A stretch of 64,000 nucleotides of DNA from Sulfuricurvum sp. (GTDB lineage Bacteria > Campylobacterota > Campylobacteria > Campylobacterales > Sulfurimonadaceae): NCBI GenBank assembly GCA_030694265.1, contig JAUXYP010000008.1, positions 186,001 to 250,000 on the forward strand. The letters run 5' to 3'. The first letter of the stretch is position 1, and every line of letters starts with the position of its first letter. The notes under the pieces are model-generated. The model ran no database searches, was not told where the DNA came from, and saw only the letters and a list, made by a program, of their open reading frames with translations. This document shows, piece after piece, positions 27,101-37,084 of the stretch. A program made the translations under genes and the position numbers.

Positions 27101-29296
27101 TCACACATCGGCTTCGTCGCCAAGTTCCGATCGAGTCAGACGAAGCCGTTCTGCTAATACCGTCGCAAGACTTTGCATAAAATGTAATGATGCTTTTTTA
27201 TGATGCTCTGAAAAGCGATCAAATGCTTCGCGTGAAATTCTATAAAGATCAGTATCGCCATTGGCAATACTGTCAGTGTAATGTGGGCTGCATTCCAAAA
27301 ATGAAAACTCTCCAAAAAAATTCCCTTGCCCCAATGTACTGAGGTGAACATTTTTTCGATCTTGAAATGGAAGCATAAGGCGAACCGATCCTCGGCGAAT
27401 CAGATAAATTTCACCCATTGAGTCTCCTTCTGAATAAATAATATCTCCCTTGTGATAAGAACGGCATTCAAGAAGACTTTGAAGTTCTTCGAGTGTATCA
27501 AGATTTCGTCCCTTGAAAAGATCAAAATCGTCCAATTCAAATAATTTTTCTTCTTGTTTATCCATGAGATTTTCATGAATGAGGGTATCTTCAATCCATT
27601 CAACAGCATCATCCAAGTCGTCAAAAACCTTGATTGGACTGAGATGTTTTAAAAGCCCTACATGGTTAAAGTAGCTCTCCAGATCATCTCCTGTCGGAAG
27701 TTTTTGCGGTAATCTTGATAAAAGCAAATAGCCGTCATTATCATGGAGTATGTCTTTGATTTGAAGGAGAATGTGGGCTGCTGTCAAATCAACGGTTTGA
27801 ACCCGTTTCATATCTAAAATAATGTATTTTTTGTGCTGTAAATCGTCTTGCAGCATGGAGTAAAGCTGATTGGCCGTTCCAAAAAAGAGGCTACCATGTA
27901 ATTCATACACAGAAAAGGCTTCACCCTGTGCTAGTAAAAGAGCTTCTTGTTCGCGGTTACGTACGATTTTACTTTTTATTTCCGTGCCATCGAACTTGCG
28001 ATACACCACTGATGTAGCTATTTGCTGTGTTATGTACAAAATAATGGCCAAGACAATACCAACTCCCGAAGCAGCAATAAGACTGACAGTGAGAGCAGTG
28101 AGTGAAACAGCTATAATGATCAAAAAGTCAAAAACAGTTTTACGTGACTTTGAAAGTTTGATGCTGTGTATATCAATCATACGTACACCAATAACGATCA
28201 AAATACCAGCCAAGGCCGCAATTGGTATCCATCCAATAAAATTTGCAAAAAGACCAAAAGCAACAACTGCCATAACCCCTGAAATCAGCCCAGATCGGTT
28301 AGAAACTGCACCACTGGAAAGATTCACCATAGTTGGTCCCATGGTCCCTGATCCAGGCATACCTCCGATGAGCGATGAAGTGATATTTCCAGTGCCTTGC
28401 GCGATAAGCTCCTTATTGGAATTGTGAAAGGAGTGGGTCATAGAATCTAATACTATGCAGGTTTTGAGCGTATCGATAGAGAGAAGGACTGCTAGGGTTA
28501 ATGCCGGGAACAGAATAAAGGTAATAGTATTGGATGAGAACTGTGTTAATGATTCAAATCGTCCAATAAACATTTGACCAAAATGGATACCGCCATTTCC
28601 ACCGAAGTTTCCAACCACAAACGGATTATTGGGAAGTTGCAGTGATGGATCAAAAATTCCCAATGCAGCATAGGTACCAATACCTGTTATTAGTGCGGTG
28701 ATAACAGCTGGAATCGCAGAAAATATCTTATTTCCATTAAGCATTGTGATGATGGTGACACTACCAATTAGGAGACTTTGCCACTGCCATTGATGTGGAG
28801 ATTGAATACTTTCCCACAACTGCCATCCTTGAGGTGATCCTAAGAGTTTTGGTAGCTGAGACGCGATTATATAAAGCCCAACACCGCTTAAATATCCGCT
28901 AACCACTGGAAAAGGCATGTATTTAATCAGTTTTCCCAATCCAATAAAACCAAAGATCATCTGAAGTAGCCCTGTGAGCAGTGTAATCACCATGAGTAGG
29001 ACAAAAAGTATACTTGGATCAAATCCTTTGCTCATGTACTCGAGAGCAAAAGCAGATAAAACAGCAGCAGCAGGAGCACTAGGAGCTGAAATAAGACGGT
29101 TTGTTCCACCAAGCAATGCAGCAATGATTCCAACCGCAATCACTCCTAAAACACCGGCTATAGCACCATAGGCAGCATAATGATGACCGAGTGGAGCATA
29201 AATACTTACACCAAATGCGATTGCAGCAGGTAAAGCTACCAGCATAGCTGAAGTACCACCCCAAAAGTCACCTATAATATTGTTTGATTTGATCAT
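27101..29296 (-). CDS. SulP-family anion permease with STAS and C-terminal cyclic-nucleotide-binding-like domain
   Basis: Multi-TM SulP core; STAS-like LDMKRVQTVDLTAAHILLQ; C-terminal GDIIYSEGDSMGEIYLIRRGSVRLMLP...GQGNFFGEFSFLECSPHYTDSIANGDTDLYRISREAFDRF. Confidence 0.88.
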   Translation of the reverse strand: MIKSNNIIGDFWGGTSAMLVALPAAIAFGVSIYAPLGHHYAAYGAIAGVLGVIAVGIIAALLGGTNRLISAPSAPAAAVLSAFALEYMSKGFDPSILFVLLMVITLLTGLLQMIFGFIGLGKLIKYMPFPVVSGYLSGVGLYIIASQLPKLLGSPQGWQLWESIQSPHQWQWQSLLIGSVTIITMLNGNKIFSAIPAVITALITGIGTYAALGIFDPSLQLPNNPFVVGNFGGNGGIHFGQMFIGRFESLTQFSSNTITFILFPALTLAVLLSIDTLKTCIVLDSMTHSFHNSNKELIAQGTGNITSSLIGGMPGSGTMGPTMVNLSSGAVSNRSGLISGVMAVVAFGLFANFIGWIPIAALAGILIVIGVRMIDIHSIKLSKSRKTVFDFLIIIAVSLTALTVSLIAASGVGIVLAIILYITQQIATSVVYRKFDGTEIKSKIVRNREQEALLLAQGEAFSVYELHGSLFFGTANQLYSMLQDDLQHKKYIILDMKRVQTVDLTAAHILLQIKDILHDNDGYLLLSRLPQKLPTGDDLESYFNHVGLLKHLSPIKVFDDLDDAVEWIEDTLIHENLMDKQEEKLFELDDFDLFKGRNLDTLEELQSLLECRSYHKGDIIYSEGDSMGEIYLIRRGSVRLMLPFQDRKNVHLSTLGQGNFFGEFSFLECSPHYTDSIANGDTDLYRISREAFDRFSEHHKKASLHFMQSLATVLAERLRLTRSELGDEADV

Positions 29297-29307
29297 TAGG
29301 AAAATCC

Positions 29308-30249
29308 CTATTTGCGAATTTTCTTATTTTTTATTGTAGGTATACTGGCTTCCATTAAGGCTAACTCTTCATCTCCGTGAGACAAAATATTTTTGGATAC
29401 AGTAAACTTTTTAGCCGTTTTTGTGGGATATGATACGGTGTTTAAAACATGTTTGATACAGTTTAAGCGTGCTTTTTTCTTGTTGTCGGAACGTATAATA
29501 ATCCATGGTGTCAATGCGGTATGGGACGCAAACAGCATTGAGTGTTTGGCAATGGTGTATTTATCCCATAAGTCTTGTGATTTTTCATCAACGGGAGAAA
29601 GTTTGAACTGTTTAAGTGGATCTGTTTTACGTTCTTTAAAACGTTTTGCCTGTTCATGTTTAGAAACCGAAAAATAAAATTTGAACAATATGATTCCCGA
29701 GTTTACGAGCATACGCTCATATTCAGGTACTTGATGTAAAAATCTTTGATGGTCATCTTTGGTGCAAAATCCCATGACAGGTTCTACTCCCGCACGATTG
29801 TACCAGCTACGGTCGAAGAAAACGATTTCGCCTGCACTGGGAAGGTGATGTGTATAACGTTGAAAATACCACTGTGTTTTTTCGACATCAGAGGGTTTGT
29901 CAAGTGCTACAACACGGGCACCGCGAGGATTGAGATGTTCGGTCATTCGCTTGATCGTTCCTCCTTTCCCAGCGGCATCGCGCCCCTCAAAAATCAAGAG
30001 AATTTTCAGACCTTTGTCTTTGACATGATTCTGCAGTTTAAGAAGTTCTATTTGAAGTTTTTTGAGCTCTTTTTCATATTCAATGACGCTTTGTTTGACC
30101 CAAATGGGTAAGCGTTCTTCTTTTTCGCCTTGTTTACGGGTTTCTTTTTTTTCCTCTTCAGTGCTTTTTCGGCGATCAGTGTGAACAATTTCTTCTATCG
30201 TTTCCGCTTCGGCTATCTCGACTCTGGCCATTGACCCTTTTGCATGCAT
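29308..30249 (-). CDS. ppk2: polyphosphate kinase 2
   Basis: LLIFEGRDAAGKGGTIKRMTEHLNPRGARVVAL; FFDRSWYNRAGVEPVMGFC. Confidence 0.93.
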   Translation of the reverse strand: MHAKGSMARVEIAEAETIEEIVHTDRRKSTEEEKKETRKQGEKEERLPIWVKQSVIEYEKELKKLQIELLKLQNHVKDKGLKILLIFEGRDAAGKGGTIKRMTEHLNPRGARVVALDKPSDVEKTQWYFQRYTHHLPSAGEIVFFDRSWYNRAGVEPVMGFCTKDDHQRFLHQVPEYERMLVNSGIILFKFYFSVSKHEQAKRFKERKTDPLKQFKLSPVDEKSQDLWDKYTIAKHSMLFASHTALTPWIIIRSDNKKKARLNCIKHVLNTVSYPTKTAKKFTVSKNILSHGDEELALMEASIPTIKNKKIRK

Positions 30250-30297
30250 GCAGACTCCTTGCTATTGCAAAAATTTAATTCATTGTACCAAATTATG

Positions 30298-32223
30298 TTA
30301 AAGTGACGCTTTTAGGAGTGAATCCAACTCCTTAACATCCTCTGTGGAAGCAAAACAGGAAGTATCTCCACACACCAAATAAGTAGAAATACTTTCATCG
30401 GATTTTAACAGCACAAAAGGATAGCTCAATGTCTTGCATTGTAACAAGAGTGTTTTAGGTGCTTTAAGGATACGATCCCCTTTGAGATACCGAATGGTTT
30501 GTTCGGTGAGTTTTGGGTAGTAGATCGGGCTTTTCATCAGTTTTATGGAGACGTATTCGAGGCTTTTGAAGGCAAAATGACGGTATTTACTATCGATCAA
30601 ACTTCCAAGATTTAACAAACTATCGACCATAATAGCCATAGCGCTAGGATAGGAACCATCATCGAGTTCGCACATGGTTGGAAAATCTCCACGGCTAAAG
30701 TACCACGCACCGTTTTGGTAGTAAAGTTCCAGTGCCTTGTTACACAACTGTTGGGCTCGTATCAGATAAACTTCATCAAACGTACATTGGTAGGCGTGTA
30801 TCAGTGCATCGCAAAGATAGGCATAATCTTCTAAAAATGCTTCGATTTTGGGTCTTTTATGGATGAGTGTTGTGTGATACAGCACGTCATTGATCAACAT
30901 GGTTGAGAGCAGGGCATCCAATGAGATAATGGCTTGGGCGGTATAATTTGGTATTTGCTTTCCTAAAACAAACAATGCTTTAATCATCATAGCATTCCAA
31001 GCAACATTTATTTTTCGATCAATAAATGGGTAGAGACGAGGCGCGCGTAAATTTTTTGCCTGAAGAATAAAATCATCAAACCATTTTGGACGATCAAGTG
31101 TCTCTAGGGTGATGATGCAATTGCCCTCAAAATTTCCGCTAGGGGTGATTTGTAGTAATGCTACTGCTTCGCTAATATTGCTGACATTGGCGTTGTGAAG
31201 TGCTTGAATAATTTCATCGTAGGTATAGACAAAATATTTCCCCTCATGCCCCTCGGTATCTGCGTCACTCGCACTGTCAAACAGATCCTCTTCCATCATA
31301 AAATTCATCATAAAATCGGCAGTCTCCGTAGCGGCTCTCAGATACAAAGGATTGCTGAATTGGAGAGATGCTAGAGTGTACACTTCACATAGCAAGGCAT
31401 TGTCATAGGTCATTTTCTCAAAATGAGGTATCAACCATGTTTCTTCAGTGCTGTATCGGCAAAATCCGCCATTAATCAGATCATACATCCCGCCTCGTGC
31501 CATCCCATTGAGCGTTTGGGTGATGATATTTTCTCTTTTGGGATCGGGTCCGAGTTGTTCGAGCTTCATGAGGGTTTTTAGAGTAGAAGTGTGCGGAAAC
31601 TTTGGTGCTTTTGAAAATCCGCCATTGAGTGTGTCAAAATTATGTTCAGCTTGTTTATCAAACTGAAGGGTTATTTTTTCATCCAATTTAGTAGCTTGCA
31701 CCGGTGTATCTTTTGGTTTCATAAAGCCCATAATCTCATCGGCATTTTGAAACAGCTTTTCGTCATTTTGCGTTACTTTATCGGCAATGATGGCGGTAAG
31801 TTCACTGAACCCCATCATCCGTTCACGATTGTAAGGGGGCATATAGGTGGCGGCATAAAAAGGTTTGTTATCAGGTGTGCAAAAAATAGAGAGAGGCCAG
31901 CCTCCTGCACGACGGTTGAGCAGCATATGAAGCTCTTGGAAATGTTTATCGATATCAGGACGCTCTTCACGATCTACTTTGATACAAATAATGTGTTCAT
32001 TGACAAATGCAGCAATCTCTTCGTTTTCAAAAACATCGTGTTCCATCACATGGCACCAGTGGCAGCTGCTGTAACCAATAGAGATAAAAATCGCTTTATG
32101 CTCACGCTTTGCTTTCTCAAATGCTTCATCGCACCATGGGTACCAGTGAAAAGGGTTGTCTTTGTGTTGTTGCAGATAAGGGGAATCTTCGAGTGCGAGA
32201 CGGTTGGACATAATAGGCTCCAT
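30298..32223 (-). CDS. thioredoxin-domain-containing DUF255 (YyaL-like) protein
   Basis: [67 protein letters not shown]. Confidence 0.9.
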   Translation of the reverse strand: MEPIMSNRLALEDSPYLQQHKDNPFHWYPWCDEAFEKAKREHKAIFISIGYSSCHWCHVMEHDVFENEEIAAFVNEHIICIKVDREERPDIDKHFQELHMLLNRRAGGWPLSIFCTPDNKPFYAATYMPPYNRERMMGFSELTAIIADKVTQNDEKLFQNADEIMGFMKPKDTPVQATKLDEKITLQFDKQAEHNFDTLNGGFSKAPKFPHTSTLKTLMKLEQLGPDPKRENIITQTLNGMARGGMYDLINGGFCRYSTEETWLIPHFEKMTYDNALLCEVYTLASLQFSNPLYLRAATETADFMMNFMMEEDLFDSASDADTEGHEGKYFVYTYDEIIQALHNANVSNISEAVALLQITPSGNFEGNCIITLETLDRPKWFDDFILQAKNLRAPRLYPFIDRKINVAWNAMMIKALFVLGKQIPNYTAQAIISLDALLSTMLINDVLYHTTLIHKRPKIEAFLEDYAYLCDALIHAYQCTFDEVYLIRAQQLCNKALELYYQNGAWYFSRGDFPTMCELDDGSYPSAMAIMVDSLLNLGSLIDSKYRHFAFKSLEYVSIKLMKSPIYYPKLTEQTIRYLKGDRILKAPKTLLLQCKTLSYPFVLLKSDESISTYLVCGDTSCFASTEDVKELDSLLKASL

Positions 32224-32368
32224 TAAAATATGGCATAGTGTAGCATTTGAGGCTATGAGGTAGCTGAATAGGAATTATTAACAGAGTATGAATGCTTGAA
32301 AACAGATAGCACATATTCACTATTTTTAATATATACTACCCATTACAAGTCTATAAAAAGGATATTAC

Positions 32369-32641
32369 ATGACAAAAAAAGAAGTAGCAGCACTCGTATT
32401 AGGTGCATCGTTAATGAGTGCTCCAATGGCAATGGCCGGTGAAACAAGTGCAAAATGCGGTGCCGGTAAATGTGGCGGATCAAAAAAAATGAATGAAAAG
32501 ATGTTAGAAGAAAAAGCCAAAGAACAAGGTGTAAAAGCTGCCGATGCAAAATGTGGTGGTATGAAAGAAAAAGCTGCTGATGCAAAATGCGGAGCAATGA
32601 AAGAAAAAGCGGCCGACGCAAAATGCGGTAGTAAAAAGTAA
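32369..32641 (+). CDS. bufferin-like RiPP precursor: signal peptide plus five KCG motifs
   Basis: MTKKEVAALVLGASLMSAPMAMAGETSAKCGAGKCGG...KAADAKCGGMKEKAADAKCGAMKEKAADAKCGSKK; directly upstream of DUF692 and DUF2063 genes. Confidence 0.75.
   Translation: MTKKEVAALVLGASLMSAPMAMAGETSAKCGAGKCGGSKKMNEKMLEEKAKEQGVKAADAKCGGMKEKAADAKCGAMKEKAADAKCGSKK
32534..32638 (+). repeat. 36-bp tandem repeat unit encoding KAADAKCGxMKE (about three copies)
   Basis: aaagctgccgatgcaaaatgtggtggtatgaaagaa repeated with synonymous and minor changes. Confidence 0.8.
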
Positions 32642-32653
32642 GGGTCGAAGGGG

Positions 32654-33475
32654 ATGAAAAATATCGATGGGTGCGGTATAGGTTTACGTCGGGAATTTTT
32701 AGAAGATTTTAGTGCTTTGAAGAAAAAGCCCGATTGGATCGAAATCACCCCTGAAAATTGGATTTTTACCCCGCATCGCTATCGTGATACATTTGAGCAA
32801 ATTATGGATTCACTGCCTGTAATTGCTCACGGTGTTTCACTCTCTATCGGTTCGCCTGAAGCGATCGACAAAAGTTTTTTAGGAGATATAAAAACTTTTT
32901 TGGATCGATATAGGATTCAACACTATTCGGAACATTTGAGTTTTTCAACATTGGGAGGGATGCAAATGTATGAATTGCTTCCATTACCGATGACGAGAGC
33001 TATGGTTATTCATATCGGGGATAAGGTCAAACAGGTGCAGGATTTTTTACAACGCCCTCTAATCTTGGAAAATGCGAGTTATTATCTAGCCCCATACAAT
33101 GAGATGCGTGAAATAGATTTTATTAATGAAATAGCGGAGTATGCTGATACCACACTTCTTTTAGATGTGAATAATGTTTATGTGAACGGAACCAATCATG
33201 GGTTTGATCCCGATGACTATATTAAACAAATACCTCCTTCGCGTGTGGCATATATGCACATCGCGGGGCATTTGGAATACCCTGATGAGGTTTTATTGCT
33301 GGATACCCATGGTGAAGCCATAAGCAAGAAAGTATGGAAGCTTTTAGAGCGAACATTGAAAAAAATAAACGCACCCGTAATGATAGAGCGTGACAACAAT
33401 ATTCCACCCTTGAAAGAGCTAATGGGTGAGTATAAAAAACTCTCCAAAATCGTTGCCAAAAGAGGTGCAAAATGA
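32654..33475 (+). CDS. bufB: DUF692 / multinuclear non-haem iron oxidase (MNIO, BufB-like)
   Basis: GCGIGLRREFLEDF, WIEITPENWI, YSEHLSFSTLGGM, LLLDVNNVYVNGTNHGFDPDDYI, YMHIAGH, DTHGEAIS. Confidence 0.88.
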   Translation: MKNIDGCGIGLRREFLEDFSALKKKPDWIEITPENWIFTPHRYRDTFEQIMDSLPVIAHGVSLSIGSPEAIDKSFLGDIKTFLDRYRIQHYSEHLSFSTLGGMQMYELLPLPMTRAMVIHIGDKVKQVQDFLQRPLILENASYYLAPYNEMREIDFINEIAEYADTTLLLDVNNVYVNGTNHGFDPDDYIKQIPPSRVAYMHIAGHLEYPDEVLLLDTHGEAISKKVWKLLERTLKKINAPVMIERDNNIPPLKELMGEYKKLSKIVAKRGAK

Positions 33476-34170
33476 AAACCGAAACAGCGGTTATGGAGCG
33501 TTTTGTTCAAATCATCCAAAACAACGAAGAACTCTCAAATCCTTTGCACAATCGGTTACAAGTGTACCGCGATATGGTTCATTCTCGATTTGTTGAGACG
33601 ATTGAAAATATTTACCCGATTCTTACCACCGTACTAGGGAATGCTATGATGCATAATTTTATACGGGAATTTATTGCAATAGGGGCTAAAACTCCGTTTA
33701 TCGTTAAGATGGCAGAAGAATTCGGCAATTTTTTGCGTCATCATCCAAAGCTAAAATCGACTCTTTTTTTAGAAGATCTCTTATGGCTTGAGTATGGTGA
33801 ATTGGATCTGTTGAGCAGGGATTTTAAGGATATTCAAGCACAGTTAGATTGGAAAAAACGGTACAGGCTCTCATCTTCGGCATTGGTGCGCAATGTTAGC
33901 TATAGAGTGCATGCCGGTGAGTTTGAATCATCTTGCGCGTCATCGGTACTGCTTTATTACCATTTTGATGAAAAACGTGTCTATTTTGAAGAGATAACCC
34001 CTTTTGCCCTGCAGCTCATTGAGCTATTGGAGAGGATGACACTTGAACGCTCTATAATGGTTTTGGCAAAAAAATATGAACTTGATGCTGAAATATTGCG
34101 TGAAAGTGTTGAGCAATTAGTAGTAAAATGGTGTCATCAACGTGTCTTAATCAAATTTACGGAGGTATAA
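33472..34170 (+). CDS. bufC: DUF2063-family RiPP recognition partner (BufC-like)
   Basis: LHNRLQVYRDMVHSRFVETIENIYPILTTVLG; 4-nt overlap with the DUF692 gene. Confidence 0.82.
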   Translation: MKTETAVMERFVQIIQNNEELSNPLHNRLQVYRDMVHSRFVETIENIYPILTTVLGNAMMHNFIREFIAIGAKTPFIVKMAEEFGNFLRHHPKLKSTLFLEDLLWLEYGELDLLSRDFKDIQAQLDWKKRYRLSSSALVRNVSYRVHAGEFESSCASSVLLYYHFDEKRVYFEEITPFALQLIELLERMTLERSIMVLAKKYELDAEILRESVEQLVVKWCHQRVLIKFTEV

Positions 34171-34171
34171 A

Positions 34172-34612
34172 ATGTATTCTTTACTAAAAAGAATGGAAAC
34201 TTTATTGGACAAGGGGCAAAATTTCTCACTGTTATTTTTGCGTCTTATTTTAGCGTATGGCTTTTATTCACCTGCTATGAACAAGTGGGCAGACATCGGT
34301 GCGGTTGCAACATGGTTTGGTGAAAGTTTAGGGATACCTTTTCCATTGCTTAATGCTTATCTGGCAGCATCAACGGAGATGGCAGGCGTGGTATTATTGG
34401 TATTGGGACTTGGGGTGCGTTTTATTGCCCTACCGATGATAGTGGTTATGGTGGTGGCAATTATGACGGTCCATTTGGCAAATGGATTTTCATCAGGAGA
34501 TAATGGATTTGAAATCCCTTTGTACTATATGCTAATGCTCTTTACTCTTGCTACACATGGCGGTGGAGCATTCGGTCTGGATTATTTTTTAAAAAATAAC
34601 AGAAGCCATTAA
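34172..34612 (+). CDS. DoxX-family membrane protein
   Basis: LLFLRLILAYGFYSPAMNKWADI...GLGVRFIALPMIVVMVVAIMTVHL. Confidence 0.8.
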   Translation: MYSLLKRMETLLDKGQNFSLLFLRLILAYGFYSPAMNKWADIGAVATWFGESLGIPFPLLNAYLAASTEMAGVVLLVLGLGVRFIALPMIVVMVVAIMTVHLANGFSSGDNGFEIPLYYMLMLFTLATHGGGAFGLDYFLKNNRSH

Positions 34613-34694
34613 CACTGTTAATCATTAATCTCCTTTTTCTTACAGTAAGATGTGCTAAAATAGTGCATACTTAAGTAATAAAAGGGTTGGAATA

Positions 34695-36536
34695 ATGCGA
34701 ATTTTCTTTTTAATGTTTTTTTCTTTATCTCTTCTAGGATTCGGTTTTCTACAACCGGATGAGGCGTTCAAGCCAAAAATTACTCAAATTAACAAAGACA
34801 CTATAGGTATTGATATTGATTTGGGTGAGAACATTTATCTTTATAAAAATAAAATCAAAGTCGAAGACGCCAATCTAAAGGACGGAATTGATTTTAAGTC
34901 TGTAAAGATGGGGAAATCAGTGGATCATGACGGGGAACAGGTCTTTTTTTCTTCTCCTAAAATCCGTATTGATCTATTAAAGAAAAGTGTTCTCAGCGGT
35001 GATCAAAAAGTAAAAGTAAATCTCAGCTATCAAGGGTGTTCATCCGCAGGTCTGTGTTATGAGCCTATGGATACAACACTGGAAATATCCATTGATGCGG
35101 ATCAATTGGATGGCATTAAAACAACAGAACCTTCGGTTATCAAAGCAGATGCGGTAGAGGTAAAAGCAGTAAAAGCGCTAGTTGCAGGCGATAAAAATGA
35201 GACAACTGCGGCACCAGTTGCTGCTGTAAACGCTTCAGAGACTGATAAAATCGCCAGTGTTATTCAAGGTGGGAGCATTTGGCTGATACTTATCAGCTTT
35301 TTTGGATTTGGACTTTTGCTTTCACTTACGCCGTGTGTATTTCCTATGATTCCTATTATCTCATCGGTTATCCTTGCGCAAGGCGAGGGTATTGGTACCA
35401 AAAAAGCATTTTGGCTTTCGCTTGTATATGTTTTGTCGATGGCGGTCGCCTACACGATTGCGGGAATTTTGGCCGGGCTGTTCGGTGCTAATTTACAAGC
35501 GGCTTTTCAAACTCCATGGATTATCACGGTATTTGCACTTATTTTTGTGGTCTTGTCGCTTTCAATGTTCGATGTGTATGAATTACAAGTGCCAAACTTT
35601 ATTCAGGCGCGTATTTCACGTTTAGGCGGATCAAAAGGTGGAATTATCGGTGTGGCACTCATGGGCTTTTTCTCTGCCTTGATTGTAGGTCCGTGTGTGG
35701 CTGCACCGTTGGCTGGAGCACTTATTTATATCGGTCAGACAGGCGATGCCCTATTAGGTGGGATCGCATTGTTTTCTCTCAGCATTGGGATGGGTATGCC
35801 ATTGCTGGTTGTTGGGACAACATCGGGACGCTTTATGCCAAAACCTGGGATGTGGATGGACGCCGTAAAAGCAATCTTCGGTGTTATGCTGCTAGGTATT
35901 GCAATTTGGATGATCGGACGTGTTTTAGATGAAAACACAACGTTGTTATTATGGGGTGGATTGGCTGTATTTGTAGCTATTAATATTGGTGTCCTGGAAC
36001 CTCTTGGTGAACATCCCTCATGGAGCGCACGTTCCAATATCAAAGCATTAGGGTTTATGATTCTTCTGTATGGTATGTCATTACTCATCGGAGGGATGGC
36101 CGGTGGTCATAATCCATTGCATCCGTTAGAGCCTTTCGTTCAATCTAAAGCCAATACGACTTCTGTTTCTGACAAAGCGCATAAAACCTTTGAAAGGATT
36201 ACATCGCTCGAAGAACTTGATGCTATTTTGGCTGAAAATAAAGGGAAACGGGTGATGGTTGATTTTTACGCTGATTGGTGTACTTCATGCAAAGAGTTTG
36301 AAGAAATAACCTTTAGCGACGAAGCAGTAAAGGCAGAAATGGATAAGTTTGTTTTAGTACAGGTAAATCTAACAGCAAACGATAATGCTGCAAAAGCTTT
36401 CAGTAAAAAATATGGGATTTTTGGCCCTCCGGCCATTTTGTTTTTTGATGTAAATGGTCATTTGAACAATGAGTCAACGATTGTTGGATTTAAAGAGCCA
36501 CAAGAGTTTTTAAATCATCTAAAAGTATTAAAATAA
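34695..36536 (+). CDS. dsbD: thiol:disulfide interchange protein DsbD
   Basis: N-terminal SYQGCSSAGLCYEP; central TM domain LTPCVFPMIPI and GPCVAAPLAGAL; C-terminal thioredoxin domain DFYADWCTSCKEFE. Confidence 0.93.
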   Translation: MRIFFLMFFSLSLLGFGFLQPDEAFKPKITQINKDTIGIDIDLGENIYLYKNKIKVEDANLKDGIDFKSVKMGKSVDHDGEQVFFSSPKIRIDLLKKSVLSGDQKVKVNLSYQGCSSAGLCYEPMDTTLEISIDADQLDGIKTTEPSVIKADAVEVKAVKALVAGDKNETTAAPVAAVNASETDKIASVIQGGSIWLILISFFGFGLLLSLTPCVFPMIPIISSVILAQGEGIGTKKAFWLSLVYVLSMAVAYTIAGILAGLFGANLQAAFQTPWIITVFALIFVVLSLSMFDVYELQVPNFIQARISRLGGSKGGIIGVALMGFFSALIVGPCVAAPLAGALIYIGQTGDALLGGIALFSLSIGMGMPLLVVGTTSGRFMPKPGMWMDAVKAIFGVMLLGIAIWMIGRVLDENTTLLLWGGLAVFVAINIGVLEPLGEHPSWSARSNIKALGFMILLYGMSLLIGGMAGGHNPLHPLEPFVQSKANTTSVSDKAHKTFERITSLEELDAILAENKGKRVMVDFYADWCTSCKEFEEITFSDEAVKAEMDKFVLVQVNLTANDNAAKAFSKKYGIFGPPAILFFDVNGHLNNESTIVGFKEPQEFLNHLKVLK

Positions 36537-36544
36537 TTATAGTA

Positions 36545-37084
36545 TTAGGAAACCTTAGGTTTTCTATCTATGAGGTTCTCTAGAATGTAAAGCTGCATAT
36601 TTTTATGCGGTACTTCTTTTTCAAGTGCATCTGCATAAATCAGCGCGACCTCTTTTGCATGGCGATCATAATCAAAATGGGGAAAATGATTTTCCCATCC
36701 TTTTTTGAGAATTTTAAGTGCCACAGTATCAATTAAATATTCTTTGAAAATCGCGTACGTTGCAAAAAACATCCCCGTAAATAAAATTGCCATAATCATA
36801 AGTAAATGACAATCAAGTTTTTCCAGTTTTGCATGGAAAAATATGGCTGGTATAATAATAATGGCATGCCAAAGCGCTATAAAGACAAGGTAACTTCGAC
36901 CAACACTCATACGAAATCCAGGAACATTCCCCTCTAGTTTAAGGCCGTCCTGATACATTTTATTGGTATGCAGTAATTCTCTTAAGAGCATAGGAGAGTC
37001 ACTTAACGTGAATATATAGGGCATTATTTTGTCTTGCATAAGAGTATTGACGCCATTGTTAATCCAAGAAGTAATTCTAATCAT
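36545..37084 (-). CDS. hypothetical membrane protein
   Basis: 179 aa with hydrophobic segments; overlaps the end of lpxB by 8 nt. Confidence 0.55.
   Translation of the reverse strand: MIRITSWINNGVNTLMQDKIMPYIFTLSDSPMLLRELLHTNKMYQDGLKLEGNVPGFRMSVGRSYLVFIALWHAIIIIPAIFFHAKLEKLDCHLLMIMAILFTGMFFATYAIFKEYLIDTVALKILKKGWENHFPHFDYDRHAKEVALIYADALEKEVPHKNMQLYILENLIDRKPKVS

Noticed and set aside
27870-28427. 185-aa plus-strand ORF opposite the SulP gene
   Set aside because: Antisense to a conserved transporter; composition typical of a shadow ORF.
31642-32226. 194-aa plus-strand ORF opposite the DUF255 gene
   Set aside because: Antisense shadow of a strongly supported coding region.
32534-32638. 36-bp tandem repeats considered as CRISPR or VNTR
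   Set aside because: Contiguous, in frame, no spacers; they encode the KCG peptide units of the bufferin-like precursor.
32343-32748. Minus-strand ORFs opposite the KCG peptide (92 and 127 aa)
   Set aside because: Low-complexity antisense shadows of the repeat-containing gene and MNIO start.
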